From: JAJUFS01 sp036381175
Lineage (GTDB): Bacteria; Pseudomonadota; Gammaproteobacteria; Natronospirales; JAJUFS01
Assembly: GCA_036381175.1 (NCBI GenBank)
Contig: DASVDI010000053.1
Location: 23,050-87,049, forward strand
Direction of reading: 5' to 3'
Length of the DNA: 64,000 bases
Of the stretch, positions 34,846-44,310 are shown piece by piece. The position numbers and the translations under genes were made by a program. Numbering within the stretch: position 1 is the first letter of the stretch; each line of letters opens with the position of its first letter. Under the pieces are notes generated by a model. The model was not told the DNA's origin and made no database searches. It saw nothing but the letters and a program-made list of their open reading frames with translations.

Positions 34846-36937
34846 TGTCTTCGGTTTGAATTTCGGTTTCGGAAGGTTCGCCGATGTCGTCGTCATCCGA
34901 CGGCATGGTTACCGCATCGGCCGCATCCGGGTCGGGCAGGGCGGGCTGGCGCTCGAACGGCATGAGGCTGACGCCGCCTTCGCGTTCGCCCTGTTGCAGG
35001 TCGCGGATGTAGCGATATTTCTCGCCGGTGAAATACGCCGAATCCTCCGGCGTGCGCAGGATGGACGGCTTGATGAACACCATCAGGTTGCGCTTGTCCT
35101 TGCTTGAGGTTTCGTAGCGGAAGAGATGGCCGAGGATCGGAATGCTGCCGAGCAACGGCACGCGCTGTTCGGATTGAGTGACACGTTCGTCGATCAGTCC
35201 GCCGAGAACGATGATTTCGCCATTCTCGGCAATCACGCTGGTCGTGATGCTTCGCGTGTCGGTCACAAGGTCGACCGCGCCCTGCGAGCTGCCGCTGAGA
35301 CTCGATACTTCCTGCGCGATGTCGAGCACGATGGTGTTGGAGTCGCTGATCTGCGGCGTGATCTTCAGGCTCAGGCCCACTTCCTTGCGCTGGATCGTCT
35401 GGAAGGGATTGATGTTGCCGCCGGTGGCGCCCGTGCCCGTGAATGAGCCGGTCAGGAACGGCACTTCCTGGCCAACGGTGATTTCCGCTTCCTCGTTGTC
35501 CATCGTCGTCAATGACGGCGTGGAAAGAATGTTCGTGGACGAGCTGCCGGCGAGTGCGCGCAACAGGCCGACGAAACTCACATCGCCGTCGCTGATCCGC
35601 CCGAAACCCAGCGACAATCCCGCCGCGCTGGAAAGCAGGCCGCCGATGGCCTGCGCGGCCGTCTCACCACCGGCCGCAGCCGCAGCACCTACCTGGCCGA
35701 TGCCGACACCGCTGGTCGGGAAGTTTGTCAGGCCCGCGGGGCCGTCGCCGCTTTCGTCGGCAACCGCCCAGGTCACCCCAAGCTCGGCGCTGTTGTCCGC
35801 GGAAAGCTCGGCAATGATGGCTTCGACATGCACCTGTGCGCGGCGGATGTCGAGCTTGGAAATGATGTTCTGCAGGGTGCGCATGACTTTCGGCGGCGCG
35901 GTCACCACTAGCGCGTTGGTGTCCGGCTCCGGCAGGATGATGACATCGGCATATCCGCCCGTGGTCGCGCCGGCCGGCTTTTCACCGGCAGCACCCGAAG
36001 CGCTTTCGGTCACGTGACCGGAGAGAATGGTCGCGAGGCTTTCGGCGTTCGCGTAACGCAGGTAGATGACCTGCGTGTTTCCGCCGGATTCCAGCGGTGT
36101 GTCGAGATGCGCGATCAGTGCGCGCAGCCGCAGGCGCGCCGCCTCGTCGCCGCTGATGAGAATGCTGTTGGTGCGGTCATCCGCGACCAGCACCGGGGCC
36201 TGGCGGCCGGCTTCCGCGCTGTTCTGCACCAGCGCCGACAACACGCGCACCACTTCGGAGGCGGCCGCGTTTTCGAGCCGCACGACTTCGATTTCCTCGT
36301 CGGTGGTCTGGTCCATGCGCTGGATGATTTTCGTGAGCCGTTCAACGTTGGCGGCACGATCGGAAATGATGAGCATGTTGCCGCCCGCGTACGCGGCGAT
36401 GTGCGCGGTCTGCGGCACCAGTGGGCGCAGCAGCGGCACGAGTTGCACGGCTTCCACGTTCTGCACCTCGATGACGCGCGTGACGATATCGTCGGCGGGT
36501 GCTTCTTCCGGCTGCGCCGGATCGATGCCGGCGATTTCGCGCGCGTTCACGGCGGGAATGATCTTGACCATGTTCTCGCCAGCCGGCACGGCGGCGAAGT
36601 TGTGCACCTGGAGCACGGACAAAAAGGTTTCGTACACGGCGTCGATGGGAATGGGTTGCGAGGAGACGATGGTGACGCGACCCTTGACGCGCGGATCGAG
36701 AATGAAGCTCTTGCCGGTAACCTCGCCAACGGCGCGCGCGACATCGCGAATTTCCATGTCCTCGAAATTCAGCGTCATGACCGTCGGGCCGTTCGCGGGC
36801 GGCTGCTGCTGTGCGTCCTGTGCGAAAGCCGCAGGCACGAGCAGTAGCATTGCTGTCGTGATGGTCAGCATTCGAAATTTACGGAAGTCGTTCAGCCAGA
36901 TCATTGTTGTCGTATTTCCCGTTTGCGCGGCGTTCAT
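34835..36937 (-). CDS. gspD: Type II secretion system secretin GspD
   Basis: A 700-residue outer-membrane secretin. A signal peptide ends after PAAFAQ (about residue 40). N0-N3 domains (about 50-380) start TLNFEDMEIRDVARAVGEVTGKSF, and the secretin domain (about 400-640) contains VGQEVPFLTGSF and VPLLGSIPILGHLFRYE. The acidic tail after residue 660 may reach the outer-membrane edge. ATG 36937 overlaps gspC (ATGA); an alternative ATG at 36904 has GGGAAA upstream and keeps the whole signal peptide, so the exact start is uncertain. No pilotin gene is seen. Confidence 0.95.
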   Translation of the reverse strand: MNAAQTGNTTTMIWLNDFRKFRMLTITTAMLLLVPAAFAQDAQQQPPANGPTVMTLNFEDMEIRDVARAVGEVTGKSFILDPRVKGRVTIVSSQPIPIDAVYETFLSVLQVHNFAAVPAGENMVKIIPAVNAREIAGIDPAQPEEAPADDIVTRVIEVQNVEAVQLVPLLRPLVPQTAHIAAYAGGNMLIISDRAANVERLTKIIQRMDQTTDEEIEVVRLENAAASEVVRVLSALVQNSAEAGRQAPVLVADDRTNSILISGDEAARLRLRALIAHLDTPLESGGNTQVIYLRYANAESLATILSGHVTESASGAAGEKPAGATTGGYADVIILPEPDTNALVVTAPPKVMRTLQNIISKLDIRRAQVHVEAIIAELSADNSAELGVTWAVADESGDGPAGLTNFPTSGVGIGQVGAAAAAGGETAAQAIGGLLSSAAGLSLGFGRISDGDVSFVGLLRALAGSSSTNILSTPSLTTMDNEEAEITVGQEVPFLTGSFTGTGATGGNINPFQTIQRKEVGLSLKITPQISDSNTIVLDIAQEVSSLSGSSQGAVDLVTDTRSITTSVIAENGEIIVLGGLIDERVTQSEQRVPLLGSIPILGHLFRYETSSKDKRNLMVFIKPSILRTPEDSAYFTGEKYRYIRDLQQGEREGGVSLMPFERQPALPDPDAADAVTMPSDDDDIGEPSETEIQTEDNGD

Positions 36938-37821
36938 TGCGAAGGAGAAAGCGTCACGTTCTGCGTACTGCCATTACGTTCGACAGTGAGCACCACGTTC
37001 GACTGGTCGGTCATGTTGTTCAGCATTTCCATGGCACGGCCGGGATCGGAAAGCGGCGTGCCGTTGATTGCCGTGACGATGTCGCCCGGCTGCAATCCAA
37101 GTTGCGCGAAGCTTGCGCGGTCGCGTCCCGGATAGACGCGGTAACCGCGAATCGTCCCGCCTTCCAGCACCGGGCTGTAGCGTAACAGTTCCGCAAGCCG
37201 GGTCGGAGACTCGAGAATTTCTTCACGCATCTCGGTGATATCGGAGGGCAGTTCCTCCGCCGCCGGCTCCATTTCCGGCTCCGTTTCGGCATAGCTGATG
37301 CTGCTGTCGACGCCTTCGCGCGGCAGGCGCAGCGTTTCCAGCCGGCCGGCACGACGCAGGATCACGCGGTCGGCGAGGACGGCTTCGAGTGTCGCGCCGC
37401 CGGGCACCGTCGCGCCCACGGCATACACCTTTTCATCGTTGCCGCTGCTGATGACAGCGCGGCTCAATAGCGGATCGTTGGAAGCGAGCACGCCGCGCAG
37501 CTTGAGATTCAAACGGGTTTCGGGCGCATCAGCGGCGGCGGCCACGAGCGAGCCGTCGGCAATCTCCGCCGTGCCGAACAGGTGCATGGCGGCGATCGCT
37601 TCCATGGATTCCGGCGACGCCGCCGCATTGGCAGTATCCGTGAGCGATTCGGCCGGCGGCAGCGAGGGCGGGGAAGCAATGGTTTCGACCACGGTCCAGG
37701 TGAGTTGCGCGGCCTGCCAGGCGGCGGCCGCGAGCAGCAGGCCGCCCAGCAACAGCGGGCCATGGCGGCGCGCCTGCTGCCACGTTCTGCTGCCTGTTAT
37801 TGCGTTGACATCGAAGCGCAT
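36934..37821 (-). CDS. gspC: Type II secretion system protein GspC
   Basis: A 295-residue bitopic inner-membrane protein linking the platform to the secretin. A single membrane helix lies at about 22-42 (GPLLLGGLLLAAAAWQAAQL). The homology region (about 75-165) holds HLFGTAEI and LNLKLRGVLAS. The C-terminal PDZ-like domain (about 200-290) has GYRVYPGRDRASFAQLGLQP and GDIVTAINGTPL. ATG 37821 follows GGGGAAAC. It is the first gene of gspC-D-E-F and is divergent from the CHASE2 cyclase. Confidence 0.92.
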   Translation of the reverse strand: MRFDVNAITGSRTWQQARRHGPLLLGGLLLAAAAWQAAQLTWTVVETIASPPSLPPAESLTDTANAAASPESMEAIAAMHLFGTAEIADGSLVAAAADAPETRLNLKLRGVLASNDPLLSRAVISSGNDEKVYAVGATVPGGATLEAVLADRVILRRAGRLETLRLPREGVDSSISYAETEPEMEPAAEELPSDITEMREEILESPTRLAELLRYSPVLEGGTIRGYRVYPGRDRASFAQLGLQPGDIVTAINGTPLSDPGRAMEMLNNMTDQSNVVLTVERNGSTQNVTLSPSQ

Positions 37822-37850
37822 GTTTCCCCGAATCCTGGCGTTTCCCACTG

Positions 37851-37893
37851 ATATCCCTTCAAGCATCACGGGAAATATCCCATGTGATATCCC
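37851..37893. repeat. Triple ATATCCC motif upstream of gspC
   Basis: ATATCCC occurs at 37851-37857, 37875-37881 and 37887-37893, with GGGA/TCCC dyad character around the middle copy. These lie 30-72 bp upstream of the gspC start in the divergent gspC/cyclase promoter region. They could be regulator sites; no factor is known. Confidence 0.35.
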
Positions 37894-38106
37894 ACAAAAA
37901 GCGATTGGCCGCCCGGGCGGGCGCGCCTTATTAATAAGTATATTGTTGCGCCCCGAAGCGCCACAGTTTACGGGTTTCAACTGTAACGGCTCAAGCGCGC
38001 CCGAAACCTACAGTATCCGCCCCAGGTCGTCGATCAGCTACACTGCCGATACGGGCACGAAAAGATGCCCAAGAAGATCAAGGCAGACTGAACAAGGGGC
38101 GGGGCC

Positions 38107-40335
38107 GTGCAGCTCAGATCCATCGTCATTCGCGCCGGTATCACGGCAGCGGTGCTCATCGTGTTTCTCCTGCATGTCTGGGGCATTCCCCAAATCCGCT
38201 TCCTCGCTCAGCTCGAGAATATTGTCTACGACGCGCGGGTGCGCCTCACCATGCCGCGAACGCCAAGCCCCAATGTCGTCATTGTCGATATCGACGAACG
38301 CTCCATCGGCGTCGAAGGACACTGGCCCTGGCCGCGCGACCGGCTTGCACATCTGACGGAACAACTGTTCGAGCGGTACGGCATCCGGGCGCTCGGCTAC
38401 GACATCAATTTTCCGGAAAGTGATCGCGACAGTGGCGCGGAGATACTGGGACAGCTCGCGAAGGGCGAACTGGCGGATAACGTCGCATTTCAACAGGCGT
38501 TCGAAAAACTGCGTCCGTCGCTTGAGACCGATGCGCTTTTCGCCGACGCGATCAAGGGCCGCAACGTCGTGCTGGGTTACGTGTTCCGCCCGATCGTTCT
38601 TGAAGGGCGCGCTGCCTCGATCGGCGTGTTGCCGCCGCCGGTGTTCACGCAGGATGAAGTCATCAAGGAGCTTGCGTTCCTCGAACCGGAAGGCTTTACC
38701 GGCAACCTGCGCATCCTGCAGGATGCCGCCGCGAATGGCGGTTTTTTCGATAATCCTGTTGTTGACCAGGATGGTGTGTACCGCCGTGTTCCCGCGCTGC
38801 AGATGTACGAGGGCGATGTTTATGCATCGCTTGGCGTGCAACTCGCGCGCGCAGCGCGCGGCTGGCCCGAAATGGAGTTCGCGTGGATGCCGGACCGGCC
38901 GTCGAACGATCCGAAGTATCTTGAATATTTGCTGATCGGTGATCTTCGCGTTCCCGTTGATCGCGATCTCGCCCTGTACGTTCCGTACCGCGGTCCGTCA
39001 TTCACGATTCCCTACGTATCCGCGACCGATGTGCTTCATGGAACGGCCAATGCCGAACTGCTGCGTGACAAGATCGTTATTGTCGGCACCAGTGCGCCGG
39101 GCTTGTACGACATGCGTGTCACACCGGTGAGCGAGACATTCATCGGCGTTGAAGTGCACGCCAACATCGTTGACGGCATTCTCACACAGCGTCTGAAATC
39201 GAAGCCGTATTACATCGAAGGTGCACGTCTTTCGCTGCTGGTCCTGCTTGCGGTACTGATGACGTTCATCATGGCACGCTGGTCGGTGGTGCCGGCGACG
39301 CTCGCGACAGCGCTGCTTGTCCTCGCACTGATCGGCGGCAATCTCGTCGCCTGGCAGCGGTTCGACCTCATCGTGCCGCTCGCGCCGCCGCTGTTGTTCG
39401 TGCTTGTCGTGTTCGTGTTGCAGATTCTTTATGGCTTGTTGATTGAAAGTCGTGGCAAGCGGCATCTGTCGCAGATGTTCGGCCAGTACATTCCGCCCGA
39501 GCTGGTCGAGGAAATGGATCGCGACCGGCAGGAAATTTCACTGGAAGGCGAGAGCCGCGAGATGAGCGTGCTGTTTTCCGACGTGCGCGGTTTCACCGGT
39601 GTGTCGGAAGGTCTCGAACCAAAACAGCTTGCACAATTGATGAACGAATTCCTCACGCCGCTGACGCGCGCGATCCACGAACGCCGCGGGACCATCGACA
39701 AGTACATGGGCGATGCGGTGATGGCGTTCTGGGGCGCGCCGCTGGCGGATGAAGAACACGCCTCGCACGCGGTTGCCGCCGCACTGGAAATGGTCGCGGT
39801 GATGCACCGGCTCGGTCCCGAGTTTCGCGCCAAAGGCTGGCCGGAGTTGAAGGTCGGCGTTGGCGTGAACACCGGCCTCATGAACGTCGGCAACATGGGT
39901 TCACAGTTTCGCATGGCCTACACGGTGATGGGCGATGCCGTGAATCTCGGTTCGCGGCTGGAAGCGTTGACGCGTACGTACGCCGTGGAAATTCTTGTTT
40001 CCGAAGCGACGCGTGATGCCGCGCCGGAGTTTACGTATCTCGAACTCGATCGTGTGCGCGTCAAGGGCAAGGCCGAAGCGATCACGATTTTCGAACCCCT
40101 GGGTTTGCGTGATTCGCTGCCAAAGGAATTGAAGCAATTGCGCGCGCGGCACAAGCAGGCGCTGATGCTTTACCGGGAGCAACAATGGGACGCCGCCGAG
40201 CGGGAGTTCTTTTCACTCGCGCAATCGTATGCGGACAAACCCCTGTATCGCCTTTATCTCGACCGGATTGCGTACTTCCGCCAGCATCCGCCGCCCGCCG
40301 ACTGGGAAGGGGTTTTCACCTTTTCCACCAAGTGA
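38107..40335 (+). CDS. CHASE2-domain adenylate/guanylate cyclase
   Basis: A 742-residue membrane nucleotide cyclase. An N-terminal helix (about 8-26) and an extracellular CHASE2 sensor (about 30-355) precede three membrane helices (about 375-455). The class III cyclase domain follows (about 485-660). Metal aspartates are intact in LFSDVRGFT (Asp492) and YMGDAVMAFWG (Asp536), and GDAVNLGSRLE carries the Asn/Arg pair, so it should be active. The GTG start follows AAGGGGCGGGG. A short C-terminal extension resembles a TPR-like helix pair. It is divergent from the gsp operon; its ligand is unknown. Confidence 0.93.
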   Translation: MQLRSIVIRAGITAAVLIVFLLHVWGIPQIRFLAQLENIVYDARVRLTMPRTPSPNVVIVDIDERSIGVEGHWPWPRDRLAHLTEQLFERYGIRALGYDINFPESDRDSGAEILGQLAKGELADNVAFQQAFEKLRPSLETDALFADAIKGRNVVLGYVFRPIVLEGRAASIGVLPPPVFTQDEVIKELAFLEPEGFTGNLRILQDAAANGGFFDNPVVDQDGVYRRVPALQMYEGDVYASLGVQLARAARGWPEMEFAWMPDRPSNDPKYLEYLLIGDLRVPVDRDLALYVPYRGPSFTIPYVSATDVLHGTANAELLRDKIVIVGTSAPGLYDMRVTPVSETFIGVEVHANIVDGILTQRLKSKPYYIEGARLSLLVLLAVLMTFIMARWSVVPATLATALLVLALIGGNLVAWQRFDLIVPLAPPLLFVLVVFVLQILYGLLIESRGKRHLSQMFGQYIPPELVEEMDRDRQEISLEGESREMSVLFSDVRGFTGVSEGLEPKQLAQLMNEFLTPLTRAIHERRGTIDKYMGDAVMAFWGAPLADEEHASHAVAAALEMVAVMHRLGPEFRAKGWPELKVGVGVNTGLMNVGNMGSQFRMAYTVMGDAVNLGSRLEALTRTYAVEILVSEATRDAAPEFTYLELDRVRVKGKAEAITIFEPLGLRDSLPKELKQLRARHKQALMLYREQQWDAAEREFFSLAQSYADKPLYRLYLDRIAYFRQHPPPADWEGVFTFSTK

Positions 40336-40491
40336 TGCAATGACCGCTTGAAAACCCGGTGTTTGCCCCCACAAAGGCAGACGGTTTCACGACTATTGCC
40401 GATTATTTTCATAATTGCCTGCCGTCCTGATGGTGTTTCTGAGGGGATTCCCGGCAGGGAAACCTGACGCCGATTCGGCTAAAATCACGCT

Positions 40492-40809
40492 ATGAGCGAC
40501 TACAAGAATGAACCGGGTCATGGGCTGGCCCTTGATGAGGCCCGCCCGAAACTAAAACGGCCGCCGCTGTTCAAAGTGGTGTTGCTGAACGACGATTACA
40601 CGCCGATGGAATTCGTCGTCGAGGTGCTGCAGAAGTTCTTTCGCCTGGACCGGCAGAAAGCCGTGCAGATCATGTTGCATGTGCACACCCGCGGCAAGGG
40701 CATCTGCGGCGTGTTCACCTACGAGATTGCGGAAACGAAATCCGCGCAAGTCACCGATTACGCCCGCGAACATCAGCATCCGCTGATGTGCACCGTCGAA
40801 GAGGCCTGA
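40492..40809 (+). CDS. clpS: ATP-dependent Clp protease adaptor ClpS
   Basis: A 105-residue adaptor that delivers N-degron substrates to ClpAP. It reads PPLFKVVLLNDDYTPMEFVVEVL, with the Asn-Asp-Asp motif for N-terminal recognition, then VHTRGKGICGVFTYEIAETK. clpA starts 17 bp after its stop codon. Upstream there is no clear ribosome binding site; TAAAAT lies 7 bp before the ATG, so leaderless translation is possible but unproven. Confidence 0.97.
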   Translation: MSDYKNEPGHGLALDEARPKLKRPPLFKVVLLNDDYTPMEFVVEVLQKFFRLDRQKAVQIMLHVHTRGKGICGVFTYEIAETKSAQVTDYAREHQHPLMCTVEEA

Positions 40810-40826
40810 AGCCTCAAGAGGTTCGA

Positions 40827-43094
40827 ATGCTTAGCAAGGAACTGGAAGTCTGTCTGAATGAAGCCTTTTCGGGCGCGCGCCGTCGGAGGCATGAATTCAT
40901 AACTGTCGAGCACTTGTTGTTGTCGTTGCTTGACTCCGGTCGCGTGGTTGAAATCCTGCGCGCCTGCGGCGCGAACGTGGAGTTGCTGCGCAAGGAACTG
41001 GAAACCTTCCTCGATGAAAACACGCCGCGTCTCGCGGAGAACGTCACCGATGACGTGCAACCGACGCTCGGCTTCCAGCGCGTTCTGCAACGTGCGGTGT
41101 TTCATGTGCAGTCGTCGGGCCGCAAGGAAGTGACGGCGGCGAATGTACTTGTCGCGATTTTCGGCGAGAAGGAAAGTCACGCGGTCTTTCTTTTGAATGC
41201 GCAGGGTGTCAATCGCCTTGATGTCGTCAATTTTGTTTCGCACGGTATTTCGAAAATTCATGGCGACGAACAGCCGGACGAATCCGTCAGTCCGCCGCCG
41301 GATGAAGACGCCGTGGGCGAGGCGGGCGGCAATCCGCTGGATAATTTTGCGAGCAATCTCAATGAGCGCGCGAAACTCGGCAAGATCGATCCGCTGATCG
41401 GTCGCGCGCTGGAGGTCGAGCGCACCGTGCAGATTCTTTGCCGTCGCCGCAAAAATAATCCGCTGTTCGTTGGCGAAGCTGGCGTCGGCAAGACGGCGAT
41501 TGCCGAGGGCATTGCCAAGCAGATTGTTGACGGTGAAGTGCCGGACATTCTGGAAGACGCGGTGATCTACTCGCTGGATCTCGGTGCGCTCGTCGCCGGC
41601 ACGAAGTATCGCGGCGATTTCGAAAAGCGTCTGAAGGGCGTGCTCGCCGAATTGAAGAAACAGCCGAATGCGATCCTGTTCATCGATGAAATTCATACCG
41701 TTATCGGCGCGGGTGCCGCATCGGGCGGCGTGATGGATGCGTCGAATCTCATCAAGCCGATGCTCGCGAATGGCGAACTGAAATGCATCGGCTCGACGAC
41801 GTACCAGGAGTACCGCGGCATTTTCGAAAAGGATCGCGCGCTGTCGCGTCGCTTCCAGAAGATCGACGTGCCGGAACCGAGCGTTCCGGAAACCATTGAA
41901 ATTCTCAAGGGTCTGCGTTCACGGTTCGAAGAGCATCACGACGTGAAATACCCGCTGAAGACCTTGCAGGCAGCGGCGGAACTTTCGGCGAAGCATATCA
42001 ATGATCGTCATCTGCCCGACAAGGCGATCGATGTCATCGACGAAGCCGGCGCGAACCTGCGTCTGATGCCGGCGAACAAGCGGCGCAAGAGCGTGACCGT
42101 GCAGGATGTCGAAAACATTGTTGCAAAGATCGCGCGCATTCCGCCGAAGAGCGTTTCGGTTTCCGACAAGGACGTACTGAAGAATCTGGATCGCAACCTG
42201 CGGCTCGTGATTTACGGACAGGACAAGGCAGTCGAGACCTTGTCGGCCGCGATCAAGATGTCGCGCTCGGGGCTCGGGCCTGAGAACAAGCCGATAGGTT
42301 CCTTCCTGTTTGCAGGTCCGACCGGCGTCGGCAAGACGGAAGTCACGCGGCAACTTGCGAAAGCGATGGGCATCGAACTGGTGCGCTTTGACATGTCCGA
42401 GTACATGGAACGGCACACGGTCTCGCGCCTGATCGGCGCGCCGCCGGGGTACGTCGGTTTCGACCAGGGCGGCTTGCTGACCGAAGCGGTCATCAAGAAT
42501 CCGCATTGCGTATTGCTGCTGGATGAAATCGAAAAGGCGCATCCGGAAGTCTTCAACCTGCTATTGCAGGTGATGGATCACGGCACGCTGACGGACAACA
42601 ACGGCCGCAAGGCGGATTTCCGGAATGTGATTCTCGTGATGACGACGAACGCCGGCGCGCAGGAAATGAGCCGCACATCCATTGGTTTTGCAAACCAGGA
42701 CAATTCCACGGATTCGATGGAAGTCATCAAGCGGGTGTTCACGCCGGAATTCCGCAACCGTCTCGATGCGATCATCCACTTCGAAGGACTCGACGAGCGC
42801 ACTATCGCGCAGGTCGTGGACAAGTTCATCGTCGAACTGGAAACGCAGCTTGAAGAGAAGGGCGTTGCACTGGAAGTTGACGACGAAGCGCGTACGTGGA
42901 TCGCCGCGCGCGGTTACGATCCGAAAATGGGCGCACGGCCGATGGCGCGCGTCGTGCAGGAATACATCAAGCGGCCCTTGGCGGAGGAATTGCTGTTTGG
43001 CCGGCTTGCGAACGGCGGCACGGTGAAAGTCGGTGTGTCCAATGAAGCGCTGGATATTTCGATCACGGCGGGTGGTGCGGAAGCGACAGTCTGA
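40827..43094 (+). CDS. clpA: ATP-dependent Clp protease ATP-binding subunit ClpA
   Basis: A 755-residue AAA+ unfoldase. The N-domain (1-145) begins MLSKELEVCLNEAFSGARRRRHEF. D1 has Walker A GEAGVGKT and D2 GPTGVGKT, with VLLLDEIEKAHPEVFN and NRLDAIIHFEGL. ATG 40827 follows GAGG; an upstream in-frame GTG overlaps clpS. The partner peptidase clpP is not in this window. A CAGGATT repeat cluster and a bidirectional terminator follow. Confidence 0.97.
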   Translation: MLSKELEVCLNEAFSGARRRRHEFITVEHLLLSLLDSGRVVEILRACGANVELLRKELETFLDENTPRLAENVTDDVQPTLGFQRVLQRAVFHVQSSGRKEVTAANVLVAIFGEKESHAVFLLNAQGVNRLDVVNFVSHGISKIHGDEQPDESVSPPPDEDAVGEAGGNPLDNFASNLNERAKLGKIDPLIGRALEVERTVQILCRRRKNNPLFVGEAGVGKTAIAEGIAKQIVDGEVPDILEDAVIYSLDLGALVAGTKYRGDFEKRLKGVLAELKKQPNAILFIDEIHTVIGAGAASGGVMDASNLIKPMLANGELKCIGSTTYQEYRGIFEKDRALSRRFQKIDVPEPSVPETIEILKGLRSRFEEHHDVKYPLKTLQAAAELSAKHINDRHLPDKAIDVIDEAGANLRLMPANKRRKSVTVQDVENIVAKIARIPPKSVSVSDKDVLKNLDRNLRLVIYGQDKAVETLSAAIKMSRSGLGPENKPIGSFLFAGPTGVGKTEVTRQLAKAMGIELVRFDMSEYMERHTVSRLIGAPPGYVGFDQGGLLTEAVIKNPHCVLLLDEIEKAHPEVFNLLLQVMDHGTLTDNNGRKADFRNVILVMTTNAGAQEMSRTSIGFANQDNSTDSMEVIKRVFTPEFRNRLDAIIHFEGLDERTIAQVVDKFIVELETQLEEKGVALEVDDEARTWIAARGYDPKMGARPMARVVQEYIKRPLAEELLFGRLANGGTVKVGVSNEALDISITAGGAEATV

Positions 43095-43123
43095 GTTCTT
43101 TGCGGGAAAGCGAAGATCAGCGG

Positions 43124-43214
43124 ACAGGATTTTTCAGGATTCGCAGGATTATCCTGTTTGCTTTTAATCCTGTTAATCCATCTTCAATCCTGTAAATCCT
43201 GTCTATGCTCTTTT
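43124..43214. repeat. CAGGATT repeat cluster downstream of clpA
   Basis: Three CAGGATT-type units on the left (ACAGGATTTTTCAGGATT, then GCAGGATT) are followed by inverted units on the right (TTAATCCTGTTAATCC and AATCCTGTAAATCCTGTC), then ATGCTCTTT. The right end resembles the outer part of the 31921-32116 arms, so both belong to one dispersed family. It lies between the clpA stop codon and the shared terminator. Confidence 0.7.
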
Positions 43215-43263
43215 TCATGTTTCCCGGATTCGCATTGTTCCCGAATCCGTCCAGACGTTAACG

Positions 43264-43294
43264 AAAAAACCGGCGCATGCGCCGGTTTTTTTTT
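43264..43294. terminator. Bidirectional terminator between clpA and infA
   Basis: CCGGCGCATGCGCCGG (43270-43285) is a perfect 16-bp palindrome flanked by A6 and T9, so it can end both convergent genes. Confidence 0.92.
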
Positions 43295-43308
43295 GAAATC
43301 TTCGAATC

Positions 43309-43527
43309 TTATCTTCCGCGGTAGACGATCCGTCCCTTCGAAAGATCATACGGCGTCAATTCGACCGTCACCTTGTCGCCGGTCAGGATGCGGATGTAGT
43401 GCTTGCGCATGCGGCCCGAGATGTGTGCAGTCACGACATGGCCGTTGTCCAGCTTCACGCGGAACGTTGTGTTCGGGAGCGTTTCGAGGACTTCGCCCTC
43501 CATCTGGATCGCATCTTCTTTTGCCAT
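43309..43527 (-). CDS. infA: Translation initiation factor IF-1
   Basis: A 72-residue S1/OB-fold protein starting MAKEDAIQMEGEVLETLPNT, with HISGRMRKHYIRILTGD and ending DLSKGRIVYRGR: the standard IF-1 sequence and length. The conserved bacterial arrangement near clpA and aat is kept. It lies 45 bp downstream of the bpt gene and may be co-transcribed with it. Confidence 0.98.
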   Translation of the reverse strand: MAKEDAIQMEGEVLETLPNTTFRVKLDNGHVVTAHISGRMRKHYIRILTGDKVTVELTPYDLSKGRIVYRGR

Positions 43528-43572
43528 AAGTTCTTGATTCGCCGGTTTTTGTCGAAGGGCGGGGATTCTGCC

Positions 43573-44310
43573 TCATGCGCCGCCTGACTGCAACCGCTGC
43601 CAGCGTCCGCCGATCAGTATTTCCAGCGGCCGGAAGCGGCGCTTGTAGTCCATCTTCGGATGCTTCGGCAGCCAGTAACCGAGATACAGCCACGGCAATC
43701 CTTCGCTTGCGGCGAACTCGATCAACTTCAGGATCGCGAAAATGCCGAGGCCGCGTTTCTCCGCGTCAGGATCAAAGAAGGTGTAAACAGCGGACAAACC
43801 ATCGCGTAACTGGTCGAACACCGCCACGCCCAGCAGTTCGTTGCCGAAGCGGATTTCGAGATACCGGCTTTCACTCCAGTGGGCGATGAGGAAATCCTCG
43901 AAGGTCTTGCGGCTGTCCGCGAGCATGTGACCGGACGGATGTCGTCGCGACTGGTAGCGGTTGTATAGCGCGAGCAGGTCGTCGTCACACCAGGGATGTT
44001 GAACGGCGACTTCGAGGTTCGCGTTCTTTTGCAGATTGCGTCTTTGACTGCGATCCGGCGTGAAAGCCGCGACATCGACACGCGCGGCGATGCACGCACC
44101 GCAGCCCTTGCATTCCGGCCGATACAGATAGCGCCCGCTGCGGCGGAAACCCTGCTGCGCGAGCAGGGTCTGCATTTGCTTGTCCGGAATGTGGCGTGGA
44201 TCACCGAATACCGTGCGTGCGCGACGGTCGTCGTAGTAACTGCACTCGTGATCCGGTGTCAGGTACAACGGCAGCCGTTTGTCGATGATGCGATGTTCGC
44301 TGGGATTCAT
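43573..44310 (-). CDS. bpt: Aspartate/glutamate leucyltransferase (Bpt, Ate-family)
   Basis: A 245-residue aminoacyl-tRNA-protein transferase that adds leucine to N-terminal Asp/Glu for ClpS recognition. It begins MNPSEHRIIDKRLPLYLTPD and has the cysteine cluster CSYYDD...CKGCGACIAARV, RRNLQKN and the GYWLPKHPKMDYKRRF ending. The bacterial Bpt/Ate distinction cannot be made with certainty from sequence. It overlaps aat by 4 bp. Confidence 0.93.
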   Translation of the reverse strand: MNPSEHRIIDKRLPLYLTPDHECSYYDDRRARTVFGDPRHIPDKQMQTLLAQQGFRRSGRYLYRPECKGCGACIAARVDVAAFTPDRSQRRNLQKNANLEVAVQHPWCDDDLLALYNRYQSRRHPSGHMLADSRKTFEDFLIAHWSESRYLEIRFGNELLGVAVFDQLRDGLSAVYTFFDPDAEKRGLGIFAILKLIEFAASEGLPWLYLGYWLPKHPKMDYKRRFRPLEILIGGRWQRLQSGGA

